From Anaeramoeba flamelloides (taxonomy: Eukaryota > Metamonada > Anaeramoebidae): a stretch of DNA of 64,000 nt. Position numbers and translations under genes: made by a program. The stretch covers positions 1,736,001 to 1,800,000 of the forward strand of contig JANTQA010000072.1 in assembly GCA_027625915.1 (NCBI GenBank), read 5' to 3'. Below the pieces are notes generated by a model. It had not been told where the DNA came from. It saw only the letters and a list, made by a program, of their open reading frames with translations, and did not search any database. How positions within the stretch are numbered: the first letter of the stretch is position 1; every line of letters starts with the position of its first letter. Positions 22,430-34,390 of this stretch are shown here, piece by piece.

Positions 22430-22920
22430 TTGTCTTGAATAATTTGTACCGAAAAGTTTAAACCGTATTTCAAAATAAAAAGCAGTTGTTTTTTTTAAAA
22501 AAGAAGGCCGATTCAGGAAATGATCAAATAAACCAACAATCAGCCATCGGTAAATATGGTAATGATTTCTTAAAGTTCTATTATTTAAAAATAAACTCAC
22601 AAAATATAGAATTAAATTAGAAAATTTTATATATCAAAAAATAGTGTTTATTTTTATGGAACTTTTTAATCTCTCAAAAAAACAAAAAAATTTCATAAAA
22701 ATTGAGAATATTATGGAAAATTTTCAACTAATTGCATTCCTAATTTAAATTTTACTTTAAATATAATGGGAAAACTTTCAAAATTGATTTGGACTTAGAT
22801 ATATTATAGGTAATGAATTGGATGTTCAATTGAAACAAGAAATAAATAAAAAAAAAGTATATTTTTAATTTTGAAACACGGATTATAGGCCTATTACACA
22901 TTATTTTGATTATTTTAGAG
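22430..22920 (-). mobile_element. Degraded inverted copy of family A
   Basis: On the minus strand this segment keeps the terminus TCAAAATAATGTG..CTATAATCCGTGTTTCA (right edge, about 22858-22912), the GAAAATTTTCCATAATATTCTC block and the TTAAATAATAGAACTTTAAGAAA block. Substitutions are frequent. Past its right edge, TTTTAGAGATC echoes the TTTTGGAGATCTC flank of the other copies. Confidence 0.6.
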
Positions 22921-23453
22921 ATCGGAAATAATTGTTTTTTCGACACACAAGTAAATTTTATTAAAGTAGAAATCATTTTGAGTATTTTTTTTTAATGAAA
23001 ATTTTATTTTTAAATTTAGATGTAAAAATTAAAAACTCCTTTAAAATCAAAATAATTTTTGATCAATAAAACAATTCATGATATATAAATTTTGATATGG
23101 ATGTGCAAAAGATATAAAATGGCCAGAAAATAGTGGAGAAAAGACTTGAAAGAAATCATAAATATTGATTTTAAGATAGTTGGTAATAGAGATAACTAGA
23201 ATTATTGGTGCAAAAAAATAAGACAAAAGAAATTTATGAATTTTTCATAAGAATATTTCCAGCTAAATATGATCCAATATACTTTAAGGACAAAGAATAT
23301 CTGAAATATAAATAATTCTTTAACGTATTACTAGTATGAATATAAAAATTGAAAAAAAAAAAAAGTTAAAAAAAACTACAACTTTCCTGAACCTATCATT
23401 GTGAATAATAACGTTTATTCAAATATAATCAACATTAAAGAACTTCAAATCTA

Positions 23454-23467
23454 GGGGGGGGGGGGGG
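23454..23467. repeat. Homopolymer of 14 G
   Basis: An uninterrupted run of 14 G follows CTA. Long A or T runs are common in this window, but this is the only long G run. It lies between genes with nothing recognisable around it. Confidence 0.9.
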
Positions 23468-23887
23468 TATTGTGTTTTTAATTTTTAGTAATAACCACGA
23501 TTTTAAAAAAGTCTCTAGTCTAGAAAAAAGGGCATTTTATGGGGTAAAAAATTTTAAATAAACAGAAGGGTGAATTTCGGTTTAATTCAACTTGGAGAGA
23601 TATTTATATTGATAGATAATAAAGATTAGTTTTGAAAATGTTGTAATCATCTAAAAAAACTATATTAGAGAAAAAAATTACTAATGATAATTATTATAAG
23701 TGTCCATCAAGGGTCTTACTTTTATAGAATTTAATAGAAAAGAGTAAAATATATATGATTTCACCCAATTCTATTAAAATCTGGATTAGCTAACTACAGT
23801 TTTTTTAATTTAAGAAAGAAACATAAAATTTAATTAATTTTCAATTTCTTATAAAAATTAAAAAAAAAAAAAACTAACTAAAGTGAA

Positions 23888-24060
23888 CTTTGTTTCACAG
23901 GATTCAAAAGAATTGAGTAAAATCTATATTATTTTACTTGATTCTTGAAAATTCTGGAAAACATAACGGCGTTTTTTTTATTTACTTTTTGGAATAAAAC
24001 CGAAAATTTCAAAAATTTTCAATTTATTACAAAAAATAAAAAAAACCTAACGGAAAATGA
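23888..24060. repeat. TAGGTTTTC-family palindrome fragment
   Basis: An imperfect hairpin is formed by AGGATTCAAAAGAATTGAGT and its near complement ending TTCTGGAAAAC (23900-23963). It is followed by a second pairing of AAAATTTTC / AAAAACCTAACGGAAAAT text. It resembles the cluster at 8910-9310. Confidence 0.5.
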
Positions 24061-24793
24061 AAAAATAAATTTTTTCCAATTAAATAAATAAATAATTCTT
24101 TAATAGTCCAAATAATTGGTTCCGTATTTGTAAAATATTTATTAAATTTAAAATACTTTTAAAAAGTAATAATATAATCGTTTAACTATAAAAAAAAAAA
24201 ATTTCCAATTTTTTAGTATTAAATTCAAAAAAAATCTAAATCGAACCTGGAAAATTGAATTTTCCAACTTTAATTGTAAAATATCTTGAAAAATAATTTT
24301 TTGATCCAAGATCTTTTATTAAACCAATAGTGTTTATTATAAATGTAGTTATCAAAAAGGTAAAAAATTAGGCAAATATTTAATGTTTTTCTAAAAAAAT
24401 ATTTTCATGATCGTGATAATCAATACAAATTCATCTCAATTCCAATAACTCGAAACAATTATCTAATTTATTATTTAAATTCTTCTTTCATTTTTTTCTT
24501 TTTTAAAGATTTGTTAATTCATCATTTTTTTCTTTTTTTTATATATTTCTTTTCATTTTTTTTTTAGACTCTTTATTTTAACCTTATTTAAGAAAACTAA
24601 ATTGAGTTTAAAATGTTTTTAATAACTATGTTTACTCTCTTTGAATTAGATGCTACAAATCTAGTCACTTCAAAATTCTCTCTTTAACAGACAAATTTTT
24701 TTTTCACAAAAAATTCATAATAATAAATTGAAATAATAAAAATAAATAAAACAAAATTCTTCTTCTTCAAAAAAAAAAAATTAATTAATTATT

Positions 24794-26320
24794 TTATTTT
24801 TTTTCATTTTTTTCATCTTTTTCATTTGATAATTTCAAAAGCCTTTCTTTAGCTAAAATAAAATTAGGGTTTAATTGCAAAACTTTTTCAAAATCAGTTT
24901 TAGCCTTTTCAATATTCTTTAAAATTTCATAGGCTCTTCCTCTAAAGAAATAAGTTTCGACTAATTCGTCTTCGTCTTCTTCTTCTTTAATAATGGAACC
25001 AAATAATTTAATTGCTCTTTCATTTTTTTTTATTGTCAAATTGTAAGCTGCATTTACGACTTTAGCAAAATTAAAATCGTGGTCCTCTTCTGTTAAAAAG
25101 ACTTTTGCAAGGTTAAATTGTTCCTTTGCAAGTTCCCATTTTTCTGTTTTCAAATACACCTCGCCTGTATTATAATAGTAGAGCGAATTTTCAGGTTCAA
25201 ATTTTGTTGCGCTTTGGAAGTCCTCAAGTGACTTCTCAAACAAGTTAAGTGTGTCATATGCGCAGCCCCTCATGTTAAGGGCATTTGAGTCTGTGGGATC
25301 CAATTTTAACAGGGCATTGAAATCTTCAATGGCCTTTTCGGGGTTTTTCGCAGACAAATGGACAACACCACGCTCGAACCGGATGGAAATATCCTTTGGC
25401 TTCAGCTCGATCGCCTTTGTGTAATCCTTAATGCTCTGTTGAAAGTCCTTTAAAGAAGAGTACGTACTGGCACGGCTAGCATAGTATATGGAATTCTTTG
25501 GCTCGATTTCAATTGCCTTGTCAAAGCATTCAATGGCACCATCGATCCTCTCCATGAACAGCAAACAGTTGCCCTTTTCAAACCACAGTTCTGAGTATAA
25601 TGGATCCAAGTTGAGCCCCTTCTCCAGGCTTTGCAAGGCCTTTTCGAACTCGCCAATGTGATTTAGAGATTTGGCCTTGTTCAAATAATTGGCAACTTCA
25701 TTTGATCCATATGTAATTGCCTTTTCAAAGCAGTCCAAGGACTCTTCGATCATTTGTTGTTTCTGATAAACGGCTCCTAAGTCGGACCATGCCTGAGGGT
25801 GCTTAGGATCCAAATCTATTGCCATTAGCAAATCTTTGCTGGCAGACTGAAGATCCTTCAATTGTCTCAAATGGATGTTGCCCCTGAGCGACCACGCTTC
25901 AACGTTCTCTGGTTTGAGTTCAATTACTTTTGACAAGTCTAAGACAGCACTCTCTGCGTTTCCTAAAAGTGAATAGATCAAGGCCCGCGAGTAATAAAAT
26001 TCTGCTATTTGTGGGTTCAGTTTGATCGACTTGGTATACGATTCAACAGAGGATTCCAATTTGCCACACTTAACTAGGATCTCACCAAAAACAAAATGAT
26101 AGATCTCGTTTTCGGGTGAAGACTCAATTGCCTTTGTAAATTGTGCAAGTGCATTCTCATACTGGAGATTGTCAACAAGTTCCATACCTTTTTGGTAGTG
26201 TTCATTCTTTTCAGTTAACTTTAATCCTTTTTTTAAGAATTCTTTACTTTCTAAAATTTGTCTCAATTGTTTCTTGGAGTACTGTTGGCTAGTCAATTTT
26301 TTTCTTTCTTCTTCGCTCAT
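24794..26320 (-). CDS. TPR-array protein of 508 residues
   Basis: Almost the whole protein from about residue 30 to 495 is a tandem array of roughly a dozen 34-residue tetratricopeptide repeats. Examples are ALAQFTKAIESSPEN, SVESYTKSIKLNPQ, SAVLDLSKVIELKPEN, SLDCFEKAITYG, AIECFDKAIEIEPKN, SIKDYTKAIELKPKD, AIEDFNALLKLDPTD and KTDFEKVLQLNPN. Such superhelical arrays bind peptide ligands and act as scaffolds. No catalytic domain follows, so an O-GlcNAc transferase is excluded. The start is the ATG at 26320 (MSEEERKKL). Sequence upstream in the same frame lacks an ATG and has no repeat character. The array region is markedly less AT-rich than its surroundings. A specific orthologue cannot be named. 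No introns are seen. Confidence 0.88.
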   Translation of the reverse strand: MSEEERKKLTSQQYSKKQLRQILESKEFLKKGLKLTEKNEHYQKGMELVDNLQYENALAQFTKAIESSPENEIYHFVFGEILVKCGKLESSVESYTKSIKLNPQIAEFYYSRALIYSLLGNAESAVLDLSKVIELKPENVEAWSLRGNIHLRQLKDLQSASKDLLMAIDLDPKHPQAWSDLGAVYQKQQMIEESLDCFEKAITYGSNEVANYLNKAKSLNHIGEFEKALQSLEKGLNLDPLYSELWFEKGNCLLFMERIDGAIECFDKAIEIEPKNSIYYASRASTYSSLKDFQQSIKDYTKAIELKPKDISIRFERGVVHLSAKNPEKAIEDFNALLKLDPTDSNALNMRGCAYDTLNLFEKSLEDFQSATKFEPENSLYYYNTGEVYLKTEKWELAKEQFNLAKVFLTEEDHDFNFAKVVNAAYNLTIKKNERAIKLFGSIIKEEEDEDELVETYFFRGRAYEILKNIEKAKTDFEKVLQLNPNFILAKERLLKLSNEKDEKNEKK

Positions 26321-27284
26321 CACAATATGTTTTTGGGTTTTTAAATGAAAAATGAATTTTGAGTTTTTTAAATTTGTGCTATTGGTCTGCAATTGGGTTT
26401 TAGTTTATTTTTGGAATTTTTCAACATATTTCAAGTGAAGTCTGTGGTGTGTCCATGCAGATTCTATTTAACTTGAAAACAATAAGATTACGTAATTATT
26501 TTTTACTCTTTTTTGATACTTTTTTAAGGTCGTCGGTTCATTTTTGAATTTTAAAAATTTTAATAGCGGGAGACTTATTGTAAAAAGCTTTTTGTAAGTG
26601 CCACCAGATATCGAAACTTTGAAACCAAAATACCATTCGCTACTATATTTGTGAAAATACAAACCTAAAGTAATTCAGAATTTAATCTTTAATTTTTCAT
26701 TTTTTTGAACATTTTTTTTGATTAAATTTTTGGTTTTGTTAGATTTCTTTTTGGATCTAGAAATGTTTTTATGTGAAAATCTTGAAATTAATCAATGAAC
26801 AAACCAAAAAATATACCCGAAAAGGTGTGCATTTGAAACAAATATTTTCTTTTAGACAACCAAACAACGAAAGATCATCTTTCCAAATAAATTTTTTGAA
26901 TTTCAGGAATGAAAAAAAAAAAAATATTTTCGACCAAAGTCTTTTTTCGAAGATTTGTTTTCTTTATCTTCTGAACTTGAATGAGTCAAATCAAGCCACA
27001 ACAACAAAATTCTCACCTGGTTACTATTTATTATATTGGAAGTAAACCCTTTTGACAAATATGTTTTCAAAATTATTTTATTTCAAAGATGTTTGTGAAA
27101 CTAGAATCAAAATAAAGGGTACTATTTCAAATACTAAAATAGAAAGTGATTGAATTCTCGAAATCAAAAAAAAAAAAAGTTAAAAAACCTTCAATCCAAA
27201 GAAATCGAAAACATAAGTGAAATAATTAAAATCATGATTAATAATTTTTTTAGGTTTTCAATTAAATGAAAAATAAATAATTTT

Positions 27285-28018
27285 AAGGGTCGGGTCATTA
27301 CGGTTAAAAATAATTTTTAGAAATGGAACTAAAAAAATTTTGTAATTTTAACGATTGTCTAATAACAATCAAAAACGAACCTACATGTGAAATACAATAG
27401 GTCTCCAAAAATCAACAATCAAAAAAGAGGATATTTTTAGAAAAAAGTACCAAAGATCGACACTCAATTTCCAATTCGGATGGTTGTTATTTACAATTTT
27501 GAAAACAACTGTATTCTTTTTGAAGTGTCTGTCTTTGGTACTTTTTGAGATCTTGATTTTTTTTTTTACATTTTTTTCTATTCTCTATTAAGTTTTTTTT
27601 TCTCATGTATCTTACGAAATCATTACTTTTTCAAATATAGAGAGTTACAACACAACTACAAATTATACTTAATCGAATTAAATTGATTGTACACCAAAAG
27701 AATTTATTTTAAATTGAAGAAATTTAACACTTAGGAAATAGAAAATGAGAAAAGATAAATTTTTTTTTTTAAATTTAATTTTTTGAAATTGAGAACCCTT
27801 TTAAACATGTTTTTATATGTTGAATTTTTTGTAATAGTGATCCTTTGGAATTTTTTTTTTTTTGAATTTTTTACCGAGAGAGATGTTTTGAATCTTTTCT
27901 GTTTATTTAATTTTTTACCAATACAATACTCTCAAAAAATTTTATCAATTATTGGAATTATGCTAATCAAAAGAAGTACAATTCCACAATAACCTTTTTG
28001 GTTTCAAGTTACTCCTTG
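27285..28018 (+). mobile_element. AAGGGGT-ended element, family E copy 1
   Basis: About 730 bp, homologous throughout to 57166-57832. Shared blocks include GTCATTACG, CTCCAAAAATCAACAATC, AAAAAAGAGG, ATATTTTTAGAAAAAA, TTTGAAGTGTC and TTTTTGAGATCTTGA. The left end is TTAAGGGTCGGGTCATTACG and the right end, complemented, CTCAAGGAGTAACTTG. In copy 2 both ends carry AAGGGGT. The ends are imperfect, so the exact termini are uncertain. Confidence 0.65.
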
Positions 28019-30420
28019 AGTTTGGAGAAAATACACAATAAATGACTACGCAATTAAAATCATAAAAGTCCATCCAATAAATCTTTATTTCTAAAGAAAA
28101 ATATAAAACATTTGGTATTTCTTGTAATAATAAGAATGTGATGACTTAAATGAAAATTGTATTGAACTATTTATTTTTAGAATTATTGAGAAATATTAAG
28201 TAATTTATTTATATTAATTTTCAGAACAAAAATTTTTCCCCGAAGGATGAAAAATAAAACCAAGAAAAGAAGAAGTTTCTGTATCAAAATTTACAGATAA
28301 TATCAATAAATAAAATATTTATTATTATTTTTTATTTATCAATTTTTTCATTTTTTTAATTTCCATTTTTTAATACGAATGTAAATATATTATATTCATA
28401 TGTATTCCATCCCTTTTTTTTAAAAAAAAAAAAAAATTAAAGGCAATTTAATTGAAGAAATGATTTGAATAATTTATTTTCATAAAAAAGGTTGGTACTC
28501 AAAATCGGTAAAAAAAATACCTACTTCCCTGCTTAAAATATTCAGTTACAATAGAAAAAAAAAAAAATTAAATAAAATTTTTACGATATCTTGAAATTGT
28601 AAAATATTTAAAAAATCTGATGAGTGTAATAAAAAAAAAACTTACATTGAAAAAACTCTTTTTTAAAAATAATTTTCTTGTTTTTTAAAAAAATAATTCC
28701 TTTTTTCTGATTTTCATTAGCTCAAAATTCAACTTATTTTTAAATTATTTCAAACAAATAATTTACACTTTTAAGGTATTTGCGAATTTATTTAAAAATA
28801 CAAGATTAAATTAAGTTACTATTAAAGCAAAATCATATTAATTTCACATATCTTCAAATGTCTCTTAAAAATTAATTACTAAAATATTACCAAAAAGACA
28901 CCCCATCAATTAAAAATGATCCTTGTATAAGTAAAAAATTTCAAGAATTTCATAGAAAAAAAACATAATTTCACGGTCACTATAAAAGGATTACTCATCA
29001 TAAATACATACTCCAAAGTTGAAAAATAACTTTCTTATATTTGTCTCAAATAGTATATTAGTTGTGAAATAATTCAATTTTTTTGAAAAATTGTTTAATT
29101 AACTCTAAGATTATTATTACAAATAATTTCCAAAAATTGAAAATAGATAAAAAATACAACTGATTTTATTGAAAGGAAAACTAGGGCAATAATTTTTGAT
29201 TTTTATGTTGAAAATTATTAAGTTAATCTTTAAATTATTAAAACGTGGCTTTAGGGTATTATCGCAATATAAATTAATCAAACAATAATTATCTATTATT
29301 AAAATTCTTGGGTAAATCAAAGATTGGGAATTTCAAAGTAAAAATTACAAATTTCATTTCAAAAAAAAATTCTGATATTACAATTAGAAATAAAATATAG
29401 TTACTAAATATTGATATAACTTTAATAATGAAAAAATTAAAAAATGTAACTTTTATATTTCCAAAGTTCCTTAAGTGTAAACAACCAGTATAAATTTCAA
29501 TTCACAAAAAATACCAAATTTAAATATAAAAAAGGGATTCTAGCAATATAAACCATCTTAAAAAAATTTCAAAATAAGTTGGATGAATTTGGATTTTTTA
29601 TTGTTCCTTAACCCTCTTCAAAATAAAAACCGACACACTAGAAAAAATCTAAAATCGAAACCTTAGTCAAAATTAAATATTAAATATTATAAAATATTAA
29701 ACTTTAAAAATAATAATAAAGTAAGATTTTATTTAAAATTTTTTGGTTCCTTTTTGAATTACTCTTTAAGTTTCGATAGATGCACATTAAGGAATTTTTT
29801 TGAAAGTTAACAAAATTGGATTTTCAGATTTGAAATAGCTTTTTTTCCAACAAAATATTTTTGACACAACATAAATTTGATGATAGTAATACAATAAAGG
29901 AGATTTTACAATGTTAATTCAGATAATTTGTCACCCGTTTAGAAATTATAACCCAAGGGGACGCTATTTTTTTCAAGTGTTTTAGAATTTTTTTTTAAAT
30001 AATACATACGAGTACCACAAAGATATAATTTAGATTACTATTAATTCGTTTGTAAATTATCAATTTTTATTTTGTTGTCATTTATAAAAATATAAATAAG
30101 AAACTCAAATAAAAAAAGAAGTTAGGTTAACATCTTATTAGGCAAATTTTTAATGACAAGATAAGTTAGATTTTTAGAAAACTAAAAAATAAAAAGTAAA
30201 AAAACTCATTTTTTTGAAAAAATAATGTATTTTAATAGGTTGGTAAAAGTTGAAGATACCCTTAACTAATACAAAACAGTTTTCATTTCGAATTTTTATG
30301 ACTAATTCATTTCGAATGTACTTTCTTAAGATATAAAATTATTCAAGAATTAAAAAAAAGATAATTACAAGAAAAGTTATCCGTATAAATTTCATATAAA
30401 GTAGTGAAAAACACAACTGA

Positions 30421-30876
30421 CATGAAAAAAATCCCTGACAAGATCTATAATTGTGAACATTAGGAAAATTGTTGTGTAATTACTTTTATTTAAAATCAAA
30501 TCCTTTATTTAAGAACTAAACTTTTAAAATTATAACTCACCCACTTATAAGAATGATGACTAATGAAATTGTCACTTGTTCAAAACACCATTTGATCAAT
30601 CAAAAAACAAGAATAAAAATTATCATTTTCCAAACTCTACTAAACCTTGATAAAAACTCGATTTTTTTTCAAAAAAAGTTGATCTACTTTTGTTATCCAA
30701 CAATTACTTGAGTATTCTAGAGCAATCCTCACTTTACTGAACTTTAGGTAGGTTTATTACTAGATTCATAAAAAATTTGCTTATTTATAAAAAGGATTTG
30801 ATTGTAAATACAAGAAATTACACAATAATTATCCTAATATTCACAATTAAAAATCTTGTCAGGGATTTTTTTCATG
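30421..30876. mobile_element. 456-bp fold-back element with arms of about 70 bp
   Basis: The left arm starts CATGAAAAAAATCCCTGACA and the right arm ends with its complement. Similarity continues inward through AAGAT, AATTGTGAA, ATTAGGA and TTGTGTAATT for about 70 bp with only a few mismatches. The interior (about 30490-30805) has no gene. It has no second copy in the window. Confidence 0.75.
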
Positions 30877-31233
30877 AATGGCATTTTTTCCCCTACCATA
30901 CCTTTATAAATAAATTTCCAGTTAGAGATTGTAATTTGTGAACTCTATTTTTTTTGGCATGTCCCTTTTAATTGTTATTTAGAGAAAGTGGTATATATTT
31001 GGTTAGATCTTGGTTGAACTAAGAATCATTAATAAAAACAAAAAAAAACAGAATTTACAAAATGATATTTTATGAAAACCTTTACCCGTTTATATTTCAA
31101 ATACAAGTATTAGTACCAAAATCAACTTTTAATTCGAAAAATAGTCAATGTTGGGCTAGTATTTGCAATATATTATATTTACTAATTTATAAGAGAAATA
31201 AGATTTCGTGATCTTAAATTTAGAACAGTCTTT

Positions 31234-31234
<1 letters not shown>

Positions 31235-31265
<31 letters not shown>
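31235..31265. repeat. Poly-A run of 31 bases
   Basis: An uninterrupted run of about 31 A. It could mark the tail of an old retroposed copy, but the upstream sequence shows no gene or SINE features, so a simple homopolymer is the safer reading. Confidence 0.8.
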
Positions 31266-31267
<2 letters not shown>

Positions 31268-31594
31268 TAATAAAGCTAGAATGGATTTAAACCTGAAAAA
31301 TAAAGACGTGTAAAAAATTCAAAAAGTAAAAACGGACAAAAAATCAAAAACAAAAAAATAAAATTTCATGACTAAAATTGAGTTTGTTCTTTGTTTTTGT
31401 TTCCTTTGTTGAATTTTCAATTTTTGGAGTGAAATTTTTTAAAAAAAAAGTTATTATTTTGAACAAGACGTGGTTATTCTAAGGGTAAATATGATAAAAT
31501 AAAATCAGACAAAATAAAAAAGATCTTAGAACACATTTCAAAATTAACTTTAGGTAGGGAATCAACAAACAAAAAATGTAAATTATTTTTTTTT

Positions 31595-32302
31595 TTAATT
31601 GTTTTTAAATTGCACCGAATAAGATCCAGAATTTTGATCTTTTTGTACTTGGAAATTGTCTGTACTTAAACCAAACTTTCCTAGTAGTGTATTTCCAAGA
31701 TTTTTCAATTGTGATTTCATTTGTTCGAGATCCTTTGTGCGTTTCTCGTCTCTTTTCTTTGTGATCCTTTCGATTGCCAAATGCAATTTTGGGAAACGTG
31801 GGTTCAATTCTTTTATTTTGTTAAAGTCCTGTAAAGATTCTTCGTATTGCTCAAGGTGCTCATACGAAATGCCCCTTCTGTAATAGGCCTTGAGGTATGT
31901 GGGTGAGATTTTGATTGTTTTGCTACAATCGCTGGCGCATTCCTTCCAATTTGAAAGCGAAAGGTGGCATGCAGCACGATTACAAAAGTAAATCGCCTTG
32001 TTTTGATCCTCCTCAAAGGATAATTCAATGGCAAGAGTGTACTCTTGGATGGCAGATTCAAAATCCCTTTGGACAAAGAATTTGTTTCCCTTTGATTTTG
32101 CTTCTTGTGATAACTCTCTTCTCTTTTTTTTTTGTTCTTCTGTTAATTCGATTTCGGTAATCTCTTCAAGTTCCTCAATTTCGGAATCACTAGTTTCGCT
32201 CGATCCACTCATTTCTTCTGACTCGTTTGAGTTGTTTGTTTCTTCTGATTCCGTTTCTTTTTTTTCAATTTCAGTTACTTCAATATTTTCTTTTGAAGTC
32301 AT
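31595..32302 (-). CDS. TTC1: TTC1-like TPR co-chaperone
   Basis: A 235-residue protein that matches tetratricopeptide repeat protein 1 in architecture and in its ending. Residues 1-60 are acidic and Ser/Glu-rich. Three TPR units follow from about residue 67 (KSKGNKFFVQRDFESAIQEY, YFCNRAACHLSLSNWKECASD, KAYYRRGISYEHLEQYEES). The C-terminal signature is LKNLGNTLLGKFGLSTDNF, then GSYSVQF at the very end, equivalent to the human TTC1 tail. In animals TTC1 links Hsp90/Hsp70-type chaperones with signalling partners; a chaperone-adaptor role is inferred here. The ATG at 32302 is the first in the frame. It is a single exon without disruption. Confidence 0.9.
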   Translation of the reverse strand: MTSKENIEVTEIEKKETESEETNNSNESEEMSGSSETSDSEIEELEEITEIELTEEQKKKRRELSQEAKSKGNKFFVQRDFESAIQEYTLAIELSFEEDQNKAIYFCNRAACHLSLSNWKECASDCSKTIKISPTYLKAYYRRGISYEHLEQYEESLQDFNKIKELNPRFPKLHLAIERITKKRDEKRTKDLEQMKSQLKNLGNTLLGKFGLSTDNFQVQKDQNSGSYSVQFKNN

Positions 32303-33082
32303 TCGTTGAGAGTCGATAAAAAGATTATTAAAAAATGAAAATCAAAATAATAATTCACTAAAAATTTTGACCCGATATAAAAAACACTTTGCTTAAATTT
32401 CACCAAGTTGAAAATTTTTAATCTCAAATTGTTATTACTTCAAAAAAATAATAAACACAAAAATATTTGTTGCTTACTTTTTTTATATTCAAGATTTATC
32501 TTTTTTTTTTTGGGATAGTGTATCCTCATAAATAATCAGCACTATTCTTCAATAAAATAATGTAAAAAGGTTACTAAAAAAGAATATCAAATTTATCCCT
32601 GATATAATATTGGGACAATAACCCAGTATAACTGTTAAATCAATGTCTAAATTGGACAAAATGTAAATATATTCTAGTTTCGGAAGCATAATTCCTAATA
32701 CATCTTAAAAAAGGATTTCATTTCTTTTGTATAATTTTTATTATGAAAATTAACACTATAAATGCAAAACAAGATATCACAGTAAGTGGCATTTGAAGAC
32801 ATTGTGATAAGATAATTATTTTTTTCCCACCCGTGTGTTTCATTGGAAAAGCAAGGTTTCTTTTTTCTTAAAGATCTACACACTAAATCATAAAGAAACA
32901 TGAAAATAAAGTGGAAGTAAATATGTGACAGTCGTTTTACAAAATTCTTCTTAATTTTAAAACGACTATATAAGTTTCTGACAGTTCTATTCTAAAAAAA
33001 GAAATTCCAAAAAAGAAAGAATCAAATAGGAAAATTTTTCTCAAACAATAAAGAGATTGTTTGAGTAATTTTTTTTATGTAT

Positions 33083-33705
33083 AAGGTATTTTGGAAAAAG
33101 TGAGGTATTTTGGAAAAAGTGAGGCATTTTTTTTTTTTTTTTTTATAAAAAATCATCTTTTTTAGTAAAGATATTCATTAATTAACCATACTACAATGTT
33201 AAGTAAAATATTAAAACTGATTAAATCAATTACTATGGTATTGATTTCAAAAATAAGTTGGTTGAAATATTTTTCCAAAAAATGAAGAAGAAATAGAAAT
33301 TTTTTAGGAGAAAATGATGTATGATCAATTTCCCTAAAAAACATCAAAATATTGACAAGGGTACAAATGTTTTTTTTAAACTATAAAATGAAGTTATATA
33401 TTTTCCGTTCAATTGGAAAATTTTTTGAAGAATAAAAAATTCATGAAAAGGGTTTTTAAGGAGAATAAATAGAAAATAATAAACAACAATTTTCACCATT
33501 AAAAAATATCAGAATAATTCGAGATCAGAAAATTTAATATATTTTATTTATGTAATACAAAACTGAAAAACAAATTGAATTATTATTAAGAACTAATAAA
33601 TGATAGTTGATATTTTTTTTGATTTCAAAATTTTCTAAAAATTGAGTTTAATAAAGATATTTTAAAATAAATTTATTCTGCTTTTTTGAAAAAAGCTGAA
33701 AAAAA
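33083..33705 (-). mobile_element. TATTTCC/TATTTTGG-ended element, family B copy 2, inverted
   Basis: The left edge carries a duplicated terminus, GGTATTTTGGAAAAAGTGAG twice in a row (33084-33123). The right half, read on the minus strand, gives the family B order: CAAAAAAGCAG, AATAAATTTATTTTAAAATA, TCTTTATTAAACTC. It is diverged, with both ends recognisable but imprecise. Confidence 0.55.
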
Positions 33706-34390
33706 AAAAAAATTAATAAAGTTGATATAAGAGGTTTATACTGTATTTATTTACTTGAAATATTAAATAATATATACTTGAATTTATGATTAAAGAATAA
33801 ACTTTAAAACAACTATATTTAATATACAAAAACCTTTTTTAGTATTAAGTATATACTCCAAAGGAAAAGATTCCACTCCTTGATCGAAAATTTTCTCAAA
33901 AGATCAAATATTTAATATTTAAAAGTTATTTGGACTTAGATATACTATTGGAGATTGAATGAGATGTTTTATTGGAACAAAATATTAAAAAGGAAAGTCA
34001 AAAATTATAATATATCCACTGTGATTAAAAAAAAATAAATTTCATTTTTCGATATTTTTTTTTATATTTTTGTGATAATCAACAAAAGGATACTTATCAA
34101 ATCAATTTTTTGTTTGTTTTTTTCTTTGATAGCCTATTTAAATTGTTTTCTGATCTTTTTCAAGACAATATAAACGGTTATACCATGATGCATTACCTTT
34201 CTCATAGCTTTAAGATATCTTTTCAAAAATTTGTAGATTAAAATTGGCAATTTTTATATATTTTTTTTTCAACTATAATTGTTTAATTACTTGTTCATCT
34301 GAATGTTCAGGATTTTTTTAAAATAAACTCTTTTTCAAATAAAAGCACATTAAAATCCAAGAATTATTTATAATTGAATCAAATTAATTA

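Larger units (their letters stand above)
21133..24793. other. Intergenic region, 3.7 kb, repeat-rich
   Basis: No gene is supported. Contents are a well-preserved family A element (21558-22060), its recurring flanking repeat (about 22066-22215), an inverted degraded family A copy (22430-22920), a 14-G homopolymer (23454-23467) and a TAGGTTTTC-type palindrome fragment (23888-24060). Confidence 0.55.
26321..31594. other. Intergenic region, 5.3 kb
   Basis: Frames here are short, start without ATG or show no domain. The region holds an AAGGGGT-ended element (27285-28018), a long-armed fold-back element (30421-30876) and a run of 31 A (31235-31265). The span from about 28.1 to 30.4 kb is AT-rich sequence in which nothing was recognised. 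Confidence 0.55.

Noticed and set aside
24794-26320. O-GlcNAc transferase assignment for the TPR-array protein
   Set aside because: The repeats run almost to the C-terminus and no glycosyltransferase domain follows.
31235-31265. Poly-A run as the tail of a retroposed sequence
   Set aside because: No gene, promoter box or target-site duplication is recognisable next to it.
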